This document shows, in pieces, positions 23,453 to 34,322 of a stretch of 64,000 bases of DNA. The position numbers and the translations under genes were made by a program. A model generated the notes under the pieces. That model was not told where the DNA came from, searched no databases, and worked only from the letters and a program-made list of their open reading frames with translations. The stretch covers positions 17,599,485-17,663,484 of the forward strand of contig NC_088296.1 of the NCBI RefSeq assembly GCF_032854445.1. The letters run 5' to 3'. Origin of the DNA: Liolophura sinensis. Its lineage: Eukaryota; Mollusca; Polyplacophora; Chitonida; Chitonidae. Position 1 is the first letter of the stretch. Each line of letters starts with the position of its first letter.

Positions 23453-24510
23453 AAGTAAAATCATCTTGGCAAAAATATGATTTTCTCTAAGCGATTTCTG
23501 ATTGTTTTCACGCGCGATACTATAGAAGTTCTTTTGGTTTACCACTCTAAGGTTTCCATTGCCGAGCCAGGCATTCATACAAAGAAAAAGAGCAAGTAAG
23601 ACGCATGTAAATATTGTAAAAGTTTATTTTATTTCATTGCTTCTTAATATTTTGGAAGTTATGGGCCTAAAAATATGGGCCCCCAATTATTGGCGAAAAT
23701 CCTGAGAGACAAAGTCACGTGAGCATTATGTACGGGAAGATTCAGGTATTTGACTGGATTTTGACATCTGAACTCTGATATTTATTTTACCCTTCATACG
23801 TATTAACCCCCTCCCCCAAACTCCCCATCCCCTTTTTTTTGGATCCCCGAACCCTCCCGATATTCCAGCCTTGACTCTTTCTCAGCATTTCAGGGTTAAT
23901 TTTACAAAACACTGCCATAATCTTTAATCTCGCGAGAAAACTAGGACGCGTGATCGCCGTTATCCGTAAATTGACCTTCCAACCATCCCATCCCACTTTT
24001 GAAATTGTGCTGCCGTAGTTGTGTTTACCCTGGGCTGCAATTTTTTATACACTGTGTGCAACTTCACACACACTGTATGCATCTGAACGCTCGAGTGAAT
24101 TCCTTTCATAGATTTTTATTTGGAAAGGCCAAAGGAAGAGAACTTCCTTTGATTCCACTGTCCCGTGATTTGTTTTCTTTATAGCCAACACTTGACAACT
24201 TTCAGATCTTTACAATGGCAAAATTTCTCTAGTTCATTTCTCCAGCTATACAAAAACATGTCCGGTTGGCCGTGCAGTCACAAAAGCTTCCTCCGCCCTG
24301 CTGCCAGATGAAAAAGGTAAAAAATACAATCCCCCGACATGCTGTATAATGCACAAAATTTTCCAGTTTTAACAATCGATCAGACGCCGATCTTCGTAAC
24401 AATTCATAAACAAAGTTTCTCATTCGCCCTCTTTCGTTCTCGTGGCGCCTTGTGCGTGATCTCGTGAGAGTTCGCGTCGCCTCGCCTCGAACATTCGGAC
24501 CGACCCCACC
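23453..24510. other. Downstream region of small paralogue 2
   Basis: Probably includes its 3' UTR (an AATAAA-like site near 24115). No further gene recognised. Confidence 0.45.
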
Positions 24511-24777
24511 TTAACACAGTGGCTTTCCCGCGACCATGTTTTCAGCGCATGTCAACGGCAACTGGACGACTTTCAAAATGGCATCACATATATCCTTTAG
24601 AGGAGAAATGCAGGCGCTGAATGGGATGAGGAGGACGTACAGCCAGGCGATGAAGAAGGCGATGGGCCAGCCGAGGAAAATGAGGATGAGAAACCAGATG
24701 ATGCCCCATAACAGTCCAGCCGCTCCACGACCTTGACCTTCCCCGCTCCCTTCACCGGCACCTTCTCCCATACCCAT
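24511..24777 (-). CDS. Small glycine-start membrane protein, paralogue 2 (88 aa, unknown family)
   Basis: Unrecognised family and paralogue of the frame at 8909-9160. It starts MGMGEGAGEGSGEGQGRGAA; hydrophobic residues about 21-57 follow (WGIIWFLILIFLGWPIAFF then YVLLIPFSACISP), then a polar tail ending CAENMVAGKPLC. Cysteines in FSACI, CAENM and the last position are shared with paralogue 1. This copy is more acidic at its head (Glu instead of Lys/Arg). Just upstream of ATG on the minus strand lies TTTCTGTTTACTGCAG, a good splice acceptor ending at 24786, so the coding exon probably starts at 24785 with 8 bases of 5' UTR. The 5' exon was not located. G+C is higher here than in flanking DNA. 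Both copies lie on the same strand, 15.6 kb apart. Confidence 0.72.
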   Translation of the reverse strand: MGMGEGAGEGSGEGQGRGAAGLLWGIIWFLILIFLGWPIAFFIAWLYVLLIPFSACISPLKDICDAILKVVQLPLTCAENMVAGKPLC

Positions 24778-24889
24778 GATTCAAACTGCAGTAAACAGAA
24801 AGGCAAAAATTGCATTCATTACTATTTATGATTTCTTTGATTTATACGACTGAGATCTAATATACATTTTACTAAGGTCAAAGAAAGAA

Positions 24890-25040
24890 AGTATTTATTT
24901 CGTCTATTTAATTCTTATTTAACTGCGTACTCAGGAATTTTCCCTTTAAACGATGACAAATCATTTTTATGGGCGGAGGAAACAGGATTGTCCGGGGTAA
25001 ACCACCGACCTTTGGCAAGTTATTGACCTACTTACTCACG
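24890..25040. mobile_element. SINE A-related family C copy
   Basis: GCGTACTCAGGAATTTTC, then GGTAAACCACCGACCTTTGG and CACGAGTGACGTACATA. The same body recurs at 26785-26900 and 37318-37465. It begins about 105 bases upstream of small paralogue 2. Confidence 0.6.
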
Positions 25041-25197
25041 AGTGACGTACATATTTGTAAACGTCTGTGTAGAGGGCACAAGAATTAAAACTAATTCAGA
25101 CTTAAACTCTAAAAAGTATCTATATGTAATCACTTAGGTATTTGCTGATGGAGTTTTAAGCGTTCTTCCCACTCATGTTTGCTTCTGCAGGGAGTTA

Positions 25198-25408
25198 GAA
25201 TGGCGCCTCCCACCAATACGGTCGATGTGAGTTTAAGTCCAGTTCATGCTGACTTTCTCTCCGGCCGTAAGAGGGAGACTTTGCCAGCAACCTGCGGATG
25301 TTCGTGAGATTCCTCCGATTTCCACCCACTATAATGCTGGTCGCATTCTTATAAGTTAAGTATTCTTGAGCAGGGAGCAAAACACCAATCAAATAAATAA
25401 ATAAATAG
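25198..25408 (+). mobile_element. SINE A copy, diverged
   Basis: CCCACCAATACGGTCGATGT, GCAACCTGCGGATGTTCGTG, GTATTCTTGAGCAGGGAGC and an AAATA tail. Confidence 0.8.
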
Positions 25409-26479
25409 CCAAAACTATCTTCTCTTGTCTTTGTTATAATGATGGATGGAAGTGAAAATGACGGCAACGGAAGACATTATACTTTTATATTATACATTTC
25501 ATACTTCGTTTAATTGCTCTTTATACAGAATGGTTCTCTAGCAGCCAGGCCACAGCTGATTATCAAACTCCATCGCTGTATTTTTGCATTGAATCTAAAA
25601 AGTTTGACGGGTCAATACAATATAATGTTGGGCATTCACATCTTCGATTTGTTCTGCTCGCACATGTGTTTTACGTTTGACGAAGTTCAAAGGGATTTCG
25701 CCCAGGGGACGGCTGGCTGTAAACACAGCGGCCATCGATCTGTATATCTGCCAGGAGTCCACAAGGCACCTCTCTGGAAGGTAGGAATACGCTGACCGAT
25801 CCGGCGTCAATTATTTGCCCTCCCCACCCCCCACCCCCAACCCCAAAATATGGAAGGTCGTATTTGCTATTTTGTCATTTGTGTAATTTTAATACAGTCA
25901 ACACGAAAAAAGACAAAAAATATATATAAATAACAACAAAAAACAGAATTTTTAGGCAAAGATGACACGATTGACATGAACACATTCTCCATCTTAACAA
26001 AAGACATTATTTTCGACTTTTACTTTAATATGTGGATTTCTCTGAGTAATGACAGAACAGATTTTGTTACCGCTAACAATTAATATGTTATATAGGTCAG
26101 ATTGCTCTGTTATTCCAACAGAATACTTTTGCGGGTGTAACGGGGTACTGTGTTGCCAAGAACATATTATTACGTTACGTTAAATTAAACAGATTAATAG
26201 AGTGTAAACCAGGGAAGCAATCGGATACAATTGCGAAGTGGTTATTGCCGTCTTCCATATAACAACACTACATGCTATAGACACATCCCCCTGTCTGTGT
26301 ACAGAGTTAGAGAGTCCACGCCAGGGGTGTTTACCCCGGGGAACGCTTTAATCTGTGTCCATACCTCAGACCACGGGGTGACATCGCTTCACGCCGTACA
26401 AGTATGTCCCAGTAAAATCCCCTACTCAGTTATACAGACCCGTACAGTATAGCCCCGTAAATACATGTATACAGCTACA
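25409..26479. other. Gene-free stretch
   Basis: C-rich run at 25820-25845. No supported gene. Confidence 0.5.
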
Positions 26480-26700
26480 GCTCGTATAATACAGCTAGGT
26501 ATATTACCGCCACTCATATTACAGCCCATACAATACAGCTTGTATATTACAGTCCTGTATATTAATGCTCGTATCTTCCTGCCCGTATATTACAGTCCTG
26601 TGTATTCCAGTCTCATATACCATAGCCCTGTATATATTACAGCCTCGTTTATTACAACCCGGTAATATTACTGATCGTATATTACAGCCTAGTTATCACG
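26480..26700. repeat. Degenerate about 21-bp minisatellite
   Basis: Repeated CTCGTATATTACAGCC variants, followed by the TTA run. Confidence 0.75.
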
Positions 26701-26716
26701 GCTGTAGCCTCGTCTA

Positions 26717-26752
<36 letters not shown>

Positions 26753-26765
26753 CATTATTATTATT
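26717..26765. repeat. (TTA)n microsatellite
   Basis: About 16 triplets with one ATC interruption. Confidence 0.95.
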
Positions 26766-26784
26766 GATTCCCTCATTTCTTTTA

Positions 26785-26900
26785 CTATTGCTTCACGACA
26801 TATACCATCAGACAGTTTCATGAAAAACTGGGTTCCCAGGGTAAACTACCGACCTTTGGAAAGTTACTGACGAACTTTCCTACATGTGACTTACAGATGT
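26785..26900. mobile_element. SINE A-related family C copy
   Basis: GGTAAACTACCGACCTTTGG, AAGTTACTGACGAACTTTCC and CATGTGACTTACAGATG. Confidence 0.55.
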
Positions 26901-27001
26901 AAGCACAACACATTCGTGGAAGACAAGCAACCTTCACTGGGCGTTAATATTCTGCGCGAACCGCCTCACCAGCGCCATCGACCGCGTGCTGTCACCTGGG
27001 T

Positions 27002-27253
27002 GCCTCCGTGGCCGAGGCGTTTAGCACGTCAGCACGGCGCAATGTCCCAGGAACCTACCACCAATGCGGTTGCTGCGAGTTGAAGTCAAAGCTCATGCCA
27101 GCTTTCTCTCTGACTGTACGGGCGGTCGTGGGTTTACACCGGGCTCTGCCCGGTTTCCTCTCGCCATAATGTTGGCCGCTATCGTATAAGTGAAATATTC
27201 TTGAGCACGGCGTAAAACACCAATCACATAAATAAATAAATCAATAAATAAAT
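27002..27253 (+). mobile_element. SINE A, near full-length copy
   Basis: GCCTCCGTGGCCGAGGCGTT head, CACCAATGCGGTTGCTGCG, a short internal deletion, core TATTCTTGAGCACGGCG and tail. Confidence 0.87.
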
Positions 27254-28660
27254 AACCTGTCATCAAGGCCTCACGGAAAATGACAGCGGGGTGCTATTCG
27301 AATACCTTGTCCAAGACCACTGTGTTGTCTCGCGCTTGTAAAATCAACTCTCAATACAGGTATCAGTTTTCGATGCATGCCAAATGTATAGCAAGCTGGT
27401 ATTTAGAAGGACAGATGTTATATAGTTATGTTCACATGTAAATCGATACAAGGATATTTCGACCAAAATTAATTTCTAATCACGTTTTATATAGGTCATG
27501 TTACAGAGTAATTAACATGTTAGATTGACTGCAACAGCGTCTTGGCATGAAACTTCATAATATCTTGAATAGGGGCTGCTGTAGGGGGCGTGAAATTTCC
27601 TACTGTTTAAGCTTAGACATGAACAGCTACAATAAACCCTTATCTCCGGTAAATTGACAAGATGTTGTTTTTCCCCGGTTATACATGTACCCCATTGGGC
27701 ACTTATCACACTGTCGTCGCTGTTCTGGTTTTTACTCTCTGTGGCGTAGCCTTTTTGATTTCTTTATATTCGACATGCATCAATAGAAGTCGGTTTGTAC
27801 TGTACAGGATAGCCTATATAACATACAGAGAGCGGAGCGCATTGACATTTAAGTAGGCAGCGCATTGTGACATTAGCCTACAGGCAATGACATTTAAGTC
27901 GAAAGGGCGGGGATTTTATTACATTACGCATAGCTATCTTCGTATATACTTACAGGAAAGGGACTGTGTAAGAGATACATTTGAATTATATAAACCTTCC
28001 TTGAGTCTAGTTATTACCTCTGACAAATCACGGCGATTATAATCTTGCCAGCGTTTATACGCCCGTCTGACTGTTTGTCTGCAACTGTAGGGAAAAAGTC
28101 ATGCGGGGGGATTGGGCTGAAATTTTTCTGCACAGGTCGACATTGGGTTTAGGCCGAGCACATAAAATGCTGGGGGTGATCCGGTATCGGCACGGATCAC
28201 AGGAATTTTTTAAATGATTCTTAAAATAAGAATATAGGACAGAAATGTCCGTTGTGACGGAATTAACGTATTTATCTGGGGGCACAGGTGTGCATTTGTA
28301 GAGAATTCTAGCATATATTTAGCTGAGTTGAATGTACAACTCTCAAGACACGTGTGTTTCACTTGTAAGCCGGCGGTCATACAACTTTATGGGCCACATT
28401 GCCAGGTGCACGTATATCTGTCAAATCTCCTAACTTAAAGCCGAGGTCGAACCACTGACAGCTGGATTCGAACTCGCTACTCCACTGCTCAAGGAACTGA
28501 TCTGCTATACAACGAGTGCGACGTACATTTTAAAAAAGGAAGCAAGCCATGCTCCCAGTTTCTTGGACAGTTTATACTTATATATGGAACGGTATGTGTA
28601 CGTACGTACATTTGTCTAACATCTAATATGAACATAAAAATTAAGTGTCTTCATATTTTG
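27254..28660. other. Gene-free stretch
   Basis: Only the dispersed repeat F core at 27700. Confidence 0.5.
27700..27745 (-). repeat. Dispersed repeat F core
   Basis: TTATCACACTGTCGTCGCTG then TTCTGGTTTTTACTCTCTG. It recurs at 43655, 44305, 50730, 58625 and 59570. Confidence 0.7.
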
Positions 28661-28785
28661 ATTTATTTGATTGGTGTTTTATGCCGTACTCAAGAATATT
28701 TCACTTATACAACGTCGACCAGCGACCAGTGGGAGAAAACCGGACAGAGACCAGGGTAATCCCACGACCATCCGCAGGTTGCTGA
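28661..28785 (-). mobile_element. SINE A copy, 5'-truncated
   Basis: TTTATTTGATTGGTGTTTTA, TACTCAAGAATATTTCAC, GACCATCCGCAGGTTGCTG. Confidence 0.83.
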
Positions 28786-28936
28786 ATCATGTTTCGGACA
28801 ATGTAACAAAATTTTAAATTTTTCGAAAATTTAAATAGAACATCAACGGTATTCTGTATTGTGCAGGCATAGTGTAACGCCCGTGGTAGGACGGCCGGCT
28901 GTTGATGCTTCATCTACATACGCGCGACCTACATAA

Positions 28937-28938
<2 letters not shown>

Positions 28939-28991
<53 letters not shown>
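28939..28991. repeat. (TA)n microsatellite
   Basis: About 26 TA dinucleotides. The Tyr-Ile repeat open frames across it are artefacts. Confidence 0.95.
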
Positions 28992-28997
<6 letters not shown>

Positions 28998-29183
28998 AGC
29001 TAATTATCGTCGCCAGCATAAGTAACATACATGATGTATGTAGGTTTCACTGTGTGTATTCTGCATGCGACAGCCGCAGGCTAAATAAAGCTCAGCTCCC
29101 CCCCCCCCCCCACTTCCCCCTCCGAAGTTGCCATATATTACAACTGCTGCTGCAGAGCAAGTTCAACCTCCTCTCAGGTCACC

Positions 29184-29611
29184 CTAGATTGTGTTGGTTA
29201 ATGTAGATAGCATCTCTGTTGCAAATGGAGGCCATGTTTACCTGCAAACTGAGTAACTATAACTAGCCGCTGTTATTAGCTCTGTCCAGAAAATGTGGCG
29301 TTCATTAACAACAGAGTCTGTTGTCATAGAAAGTAGTATATATTTGTTCAGGGAAACATGAATGGCAAAAGACACAGCAAACCGTGAAACTTCACAGGCT
29401 GCTGTGGTTGGGAATGTGTCAGCATGCCGGATTCCTGTCACAACTCCGCCTTCGGAAAGCCTCGGGGTAACACAAAGTTACGCTAACAAAAGGTGTTTCC
29501 GAAATAAACTCCTTTGTCGGAATCTGTATCGTTCGTTATCTGTGTGGTACTATATACATCCCTGCATTAAAGCAAAGGTCAAATACCGTTAAGGCTTTAA
29601 CTATACAAAAA
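29184..29611 (+). repeat. Left arm of long inverted repeat (428 bp)
   Basis: From CTAGATTGTGTTGGTTAATG to GCTTTAACTATACAAAAA. Matches the complement of 33898-34322 along its whole length at roughly 93-95 percent by eye, with small indels. Confidence 0.92.
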
Positions 29612-29910
29612 GGCCTATCTATATACACACACAAGTGGTAGTTTACATGCATGTCAAAAATTAAAATCATTTGTCCATACAACACAGACAAAGCTGACAA
29701 AAACAAAAAAAGCCTTTTTGCTGTGACATTCAGATGTTAATCACATAGAAATAATGTAATTTTTTCATTACCACTTAACTTTTAAATTACAATAGTATAA
29801 ATACTTTAGTAATAAACCTTTATAGAATATCCAAAGCAGTAAAAGTGATTTTGAGTTCAGACTAACAGCAGCGTATAATCGTCTTTTCACGGAAATGTAC
29901 GAGTCTAGTT

Positions 29911-29985
29911 GGTTTCCCCCCGCCATAATGCTGGCCGCTGTCGTATAAGAGAAATATTCTTGAGTACGGCGTAAATAAAATTATA
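29911..29985 (+). mobile_element. SINE A 3' fragment
   Basis: CGCCATAATGCTGGCCGCTG, then TATTCTTGAGTACGGCGTAA. Lies inside the 5.1-kb inverted-repeat structure. Confidence 0.8.
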
Positions 29986-30097
29986 AAATTATTAGTGCAG
30001 CGCGAGTTGATAATAATGCATATCTGCAATTTGGTGACTTGCCTCTACATATACTTCATATAATATTCATTCCACAGCTAATAAAAGTTTGCATACA

Positions 30098-30172
30098 CAG
30101 GTAAATCATTATACACAGGTAAATCATTATACACAGGTAAATCATTATACACAGGTAAATCATTATACACAT
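30098..30172. repeat. 18-bp tandem repeat
   Basis: About five units of ATACACAGGTAAATCATT, inside the 5.1-kb inverted-repeat structure. Confidence 0.9.
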
Positions 30173-31254
30173 GTATTATCATTATACATCATTATTTGAG
30201 TTGACAAGCAACCCGCAATTTTTCAGACACTCGGTGCACTTTGCACTGCCTTAGATCTTCAGCAACACACCCTGTAAGTGCGAATTCGATCGGATTTAAC
30301 ATTTGTTGAGAAAATTGTAGGACGGACATACATAGATTCCTTCTTTTATATGTAGTCAGATAAGATGTACTTGCGGCATTTACTGGTATTAATGACCGCA
30401 GTTGGGGGATTCCGAAATATGAAGCCGCATTCGGAAACCATTCGCATGTCAACTGCTGCATTTCCTGCGTAAGTTAAACGTGTTTCTATTTTCACGCGAG
30501 CTCTGCAGCAGGCAAATTTGACATGTGGTTGTTTTTAAGTGAAAAGTATAGCATGAACTTTTGCCTTCATCTCACTCTCCTTAAAAACGCGCCTGCCCGT
30601 AACCTAGGCGACGGACTGTGGGAAAATGAAGAAAGTATAGCTACGCACAGATTTTGTCCTCAAACACCCAGCTAAGGCCGAAATATTTCAGTTTCCCCTA
30701 CGTCCCAGAGCTAGTGTAGAATGTAGAATAACATGTATAGGGATAGACTCATAGGCCAAAAAACCCGTCCAACAAGTTTCACTTTTGTCGTACATAGCGC
30801 ACTTTTTAAAAAAATATTCAATAGCTCGCTCTGTTGTCGTAAACGGCATACATTTGTTGAGAGAGAGTGAGTAAAAATTGTGCACATGGAAGGTGAATAG
30901 AACTTGTACCGACGTCCTGATACGTCAATTCTCAGTGCTCTGCGATCTGGTCTGACATGTAATCTGAGAACCTAGAACTTCATGCCCTGGTGCACATACT
31001 GACCAATGAAATACACCTGTATACTGAAATGTTGGAATTACACATGTGTGATAGTTAATGCAAAGTATGTCGCCTACTTGAATATACTCTGCTGGGGCCT
31101 GTTAAACGAAGCAGTCGCAAACTGCGCCTGGCGTATTTTCCATGGCAACATGTAGTGAAGAGATGTCACCATGGTAAATGCGCTTGATGAATTGGTGCGA
31201 CTGCTTTATAAAACAGGCACTTTCACATTGGCGATTTATTGTACATTTTTCTCA

Positions 31255-31490
31255 GCCTCAATGTCGTCATATTGCAAATAATCGCCAGTGTTATTTTCGT
31301 AGTTGACGTCATCGTCGTCATCATGGTAATCATCATCATCGTCATTACCGTCATCATAGCTATAATCATCATTAATAATGCCATCACCATCGTCATCATC
31401 ATTACTATTGTCATCATCGTCGTCAACATTATTGCCGTCATCATCAACATCGCCATCATCATCATCAACATCATCATCCACAATGCGACA
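31255..31490. repeat. Imperfect (ATC/GTC)n trinucleotide array
   Basis: Dense CATCATCGTCATC-type triplets. The long open frames here on both strands (Ile/Val-rich, Asp-rich or Met-rich) are artefacts of triplet composition. Confidence 0.9.
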
Positions 31491-31609
31491 TATTAACATC
31501 TATGTATATTGTCGTTAACAACACTCTCACCAAAGGCATTGTCGGGTCTGTTGTAATTTATACCGACCTCATCACAATCAGATAAAATATTGCGTCGTCT
31601 TTCCTTTCT

Positions 31610-31995
31610 TATAAGCATCGTCATTATTGTCATCAGCCGTTATCGCGGTCATCGCGTACGTCATCAGCAATCTCCTCATTAGTCACTAAAGTCAGCACGG
31701 TTATCATCAACATCGAAACTATTTTCCATCGTCGTTATCTCTAACACGTAATCAATGAAATATCATCGGCGTTGCATCTGTCAGTCATCACATTATCAGT
31801 GTCATCGTCAGTGCTGTCAACATCCTTTTCATTTCTCATCCCAATTATCACCATCGTCACCATTATCATTGCTATCGTCGTTACTCTGGTTGTCACCATC
31901 ATCATAATCAGCATCATAAACATCATCATATCAGCAGCATCGTCATGTAGGGTCGTTATACTTTCGTTTCAATATCGATCTGCACCCTCGTCATC
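31610..31995. repeat. Second imperfect (ATC/GTC)n array
   Basis: TCATTATTGTCATCAGC-type triplets, more degenerate than the first block, separated from it by about 120 bases of ordinary sequence. Confidence 0.8.
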
Positions 31996-32655
31996 ATCTT
32001 GCGTTCTTGTCGATTTCTTTAACCCGCAGTATAGGCTGCCTAGTGCACTGTAACTTCATCTTCCGCACTATAGCTGATCTACCGTGGCAAAGCACAATAG
32101 CTAAGCATATGTACAGCGTTTGCAAAGCCGTGTCTCTGTCAAGTCCGGATCTGAATCACCCATTAAGCATGACACATGGAGTATATGTAACTCTCTGTCA
32201 CGGGTCTCACAGGCCTGCTGCAGAGAGGTCACACAGTGCTGCAGCTGTAATTTATATTATGCCGGAATAAAGTGTGAAGCTACACTCTAATAAACGCGAG
32301 TGACGTTTATGTGTAAACACGATAGAAGGCGGTTCCAAACCTACAATTTAGTGAATGGCGCCTATTTTGTACATGTTGTTTGAATGTGTTTTCATCTGTT
32401 ACCGTGCAGCTGACATGGACATGTTTCATTCCTCACCGTTTGCATGTGAGCGTGTTTAGGCTACATTTTTGCACTCGTCGAATCAATGTGTGTGCTTGGA
32501 AGGATCTACCATCCACAAATCGACAAATCGCTATTTAATACAGTTAAGGTAAACATGTTTACAAGTAGGGGGCCTAAATTCATAAAACCCGCTCTCAGTG
32601 TCTGTGGGAATTTGGTGAAGATAAGAGATCGACGAGGCTCGTGGTGCCGTTTGCG

Positions 32656-33112
32656 TACACTCAAAATATTAATCTGTTAATTTCAACAGAAAGCCAGGTG
32701 TCTGAGTGATGTAGAATGTATTCTGCTATGCCGACAGATTATTCTGTTATAGCAACAGCTTTTTTTCTGTTATAGCAACAGCTTTTTTCTGTTATAGCAA
32801 CAGCTTTTTCTGTTATAGCAACAGCTATTTTTCTGTTATAGCAACAGCTTTTTTCTGTTATAGCAACAGCTTTTCCTGTTATAGCAACAGCTTTTTTCTG
32901 TTATAGCAACAGCTTTTTTCTGTTATAGCAACAGCTATTTTTCTGTTATAGCAACAGCTTTTTTCTGTTAAATATAACATACATATTCTATTAATTCAAC
33001 ATAGAGTCTATAAGACTAACAAGGTATTATGTTGAATATGACTGAATACATTCTAGCATCGTTCAAACAACAGACTTTCTGTTAAAATTAACAGATTAAT
33101 ACTTTCAGTGTA
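32656..33112. mobile_element. MITE M, copy 2, carrying a 21-bp satellite
   Basis: Near-perfect terminal inverted repeats of about 38 bases: left TACACTCAAAATATTAATCT, right AGATTAATACTTTCAGTGTA. TA is present at both ends. The length is inflated to 457 by the internal array at 32741-32969. Confidence 0.85.
32741..32969. repeat. 21-23-bp satellite inside MITE M copy 2
   Basis: Ten copies of CTGTTATAGCAACAG separated by GCTTTTTT-type spacers. Each unit carries CTGTT and AACAG, which can pair as a 5-bp stem around ATAGC. Confidence 0.93.
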
Positions 33113-33654
33113 TTCCAACGGAAGACCACTTGTCTTCCACCCAACACTGTGCGCATGTTTCTGTGCGTCATGTGCGGGAAAAGAGTGTCAGTGAGTTGCC
33201 AAATGTCGGTCGTTTAATACACAAATAAATCATAAATCGCGTTCTTATTGCAACATATAGGGTCTAGTGTACATTAATTCCTCTCCGCTATATGCAGCAT
33301 GTTAATTTATAGTTGACAAAATAGGTAGACCTACAACTTAATCTACATTTGAACTGAAAGATAAACTCAAATCTATCCAAAATTTCGTCACTGGGACAAA
33401 TTCTTAAAACATGACAAATCCAATTCATAGATAGGCTACGCCTAAATAACAAGCTGATAAAACGATTAAATCTGCACGCGCTGAAATTAGTCATCTAACA
33501 CTACGGCAAAAATATTTATAGCGCCATATGGCCAGCAGGTAATTTGAGCCTATAGTCATGCAATCTGTACTAATCTTCGTTAACTATACGTATATGTATC
33601 TAGCTCTACATGTCTGCAATATAACGAAACTTGCATATAAAATAATGAAGTTAA

Positions 33655-33780
33655 ATTTATCTATTTGACTGGTGTTTTTGCGTCGTACTCAAGAATATTT
33701 TACTTCTACGACGGCGGTCAGCATTACGGTGGGAGGATAACCGGGCAGAGCACGGGGGAAACCCACGACCATCCACAGGT
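33655..33780 (-). mobile_element. SINE A copy, 5'-truncated
   Basis: GACTGGTGTTTTTGCGTCG, ACTCAAGAATATTTTACTTC, body to CATCCACAGG. Also inside the inverted-repeat structure. Confidence 0.83.
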
Positions 33781-33897
33781 TCAATGAAGTTAAAAAAAAG
33801 ATTTCACTGCTATGGCTATATACTTTGCAGAGCATTAGGTAACAAGGTAGAAATCAATTTCTCATTAATGAATAACCGCAAAATGCCGCTGGCTGCA

Positions 33898-34322
33898 TTT
33901 TTGTATAGTTAAAGCCTTAACGGTATTTGACCTTTGCTTTAATGCAGGGATGTATATAGTACCACACAGATAACGAACGATACAGATTTCCGACAAAGGA
34001 ATTTGTTTCGGAAACACTTTTGTTAGCGTAACTTTGTGTTACCCCGAGGCTTTCCGAAGGCCGAGTTGTGACAGGAATCCGGCGTGCTGACACATTCCAA
34101 CCACACAGCAGCCCGTGAAATTTCATGGTTTGCTGTGTCTTTTTCCATTCATGTTTCCCTGAACAAATATATACTGCTTTCTATGACAACAGACTCTGGC
34201 GTTAATGATCGCCACATTTTCTGGACAGAGCTAATAACAACAGCTAATTATAGTTACTCAGTTTGCAGGTAAACATGGCCTCCATTTGCAACAGAGATGC
34301 TACATTAACCAACACAATCTAG
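33898..34322 (-). repeat. Right arm of long inverted repeat (425 bp)
   Basis: From TTTTTGTATAGTTAAAGCC to ACCAACACAATCTAG. The arms enclose 4.29 kb, so the whole structure spans 29184-34322. A short open frame is shared by both arms but gives no recognisable protein. Confidence 0.92.

Noticed and set aside
29362-29592. Reading frame repeated in both arms of the inverted repeat (ends VWYYIHPCIKAKVKYR)
   Set aside because: Conserved only because the arms are recent copies; differing indels break the upstream part and no family is recognisable.
30192-30461. 89-codon minus-strand frame
   Set aside because: No recognisable motif, no splice context, no second copy to support selection.
31223-31499. 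Met-rich, Asp-rich and Ile/Val-rich frames of about 86 codons
   Set aside because: All three arise from the same ATC/GTC triplet array on two strands.
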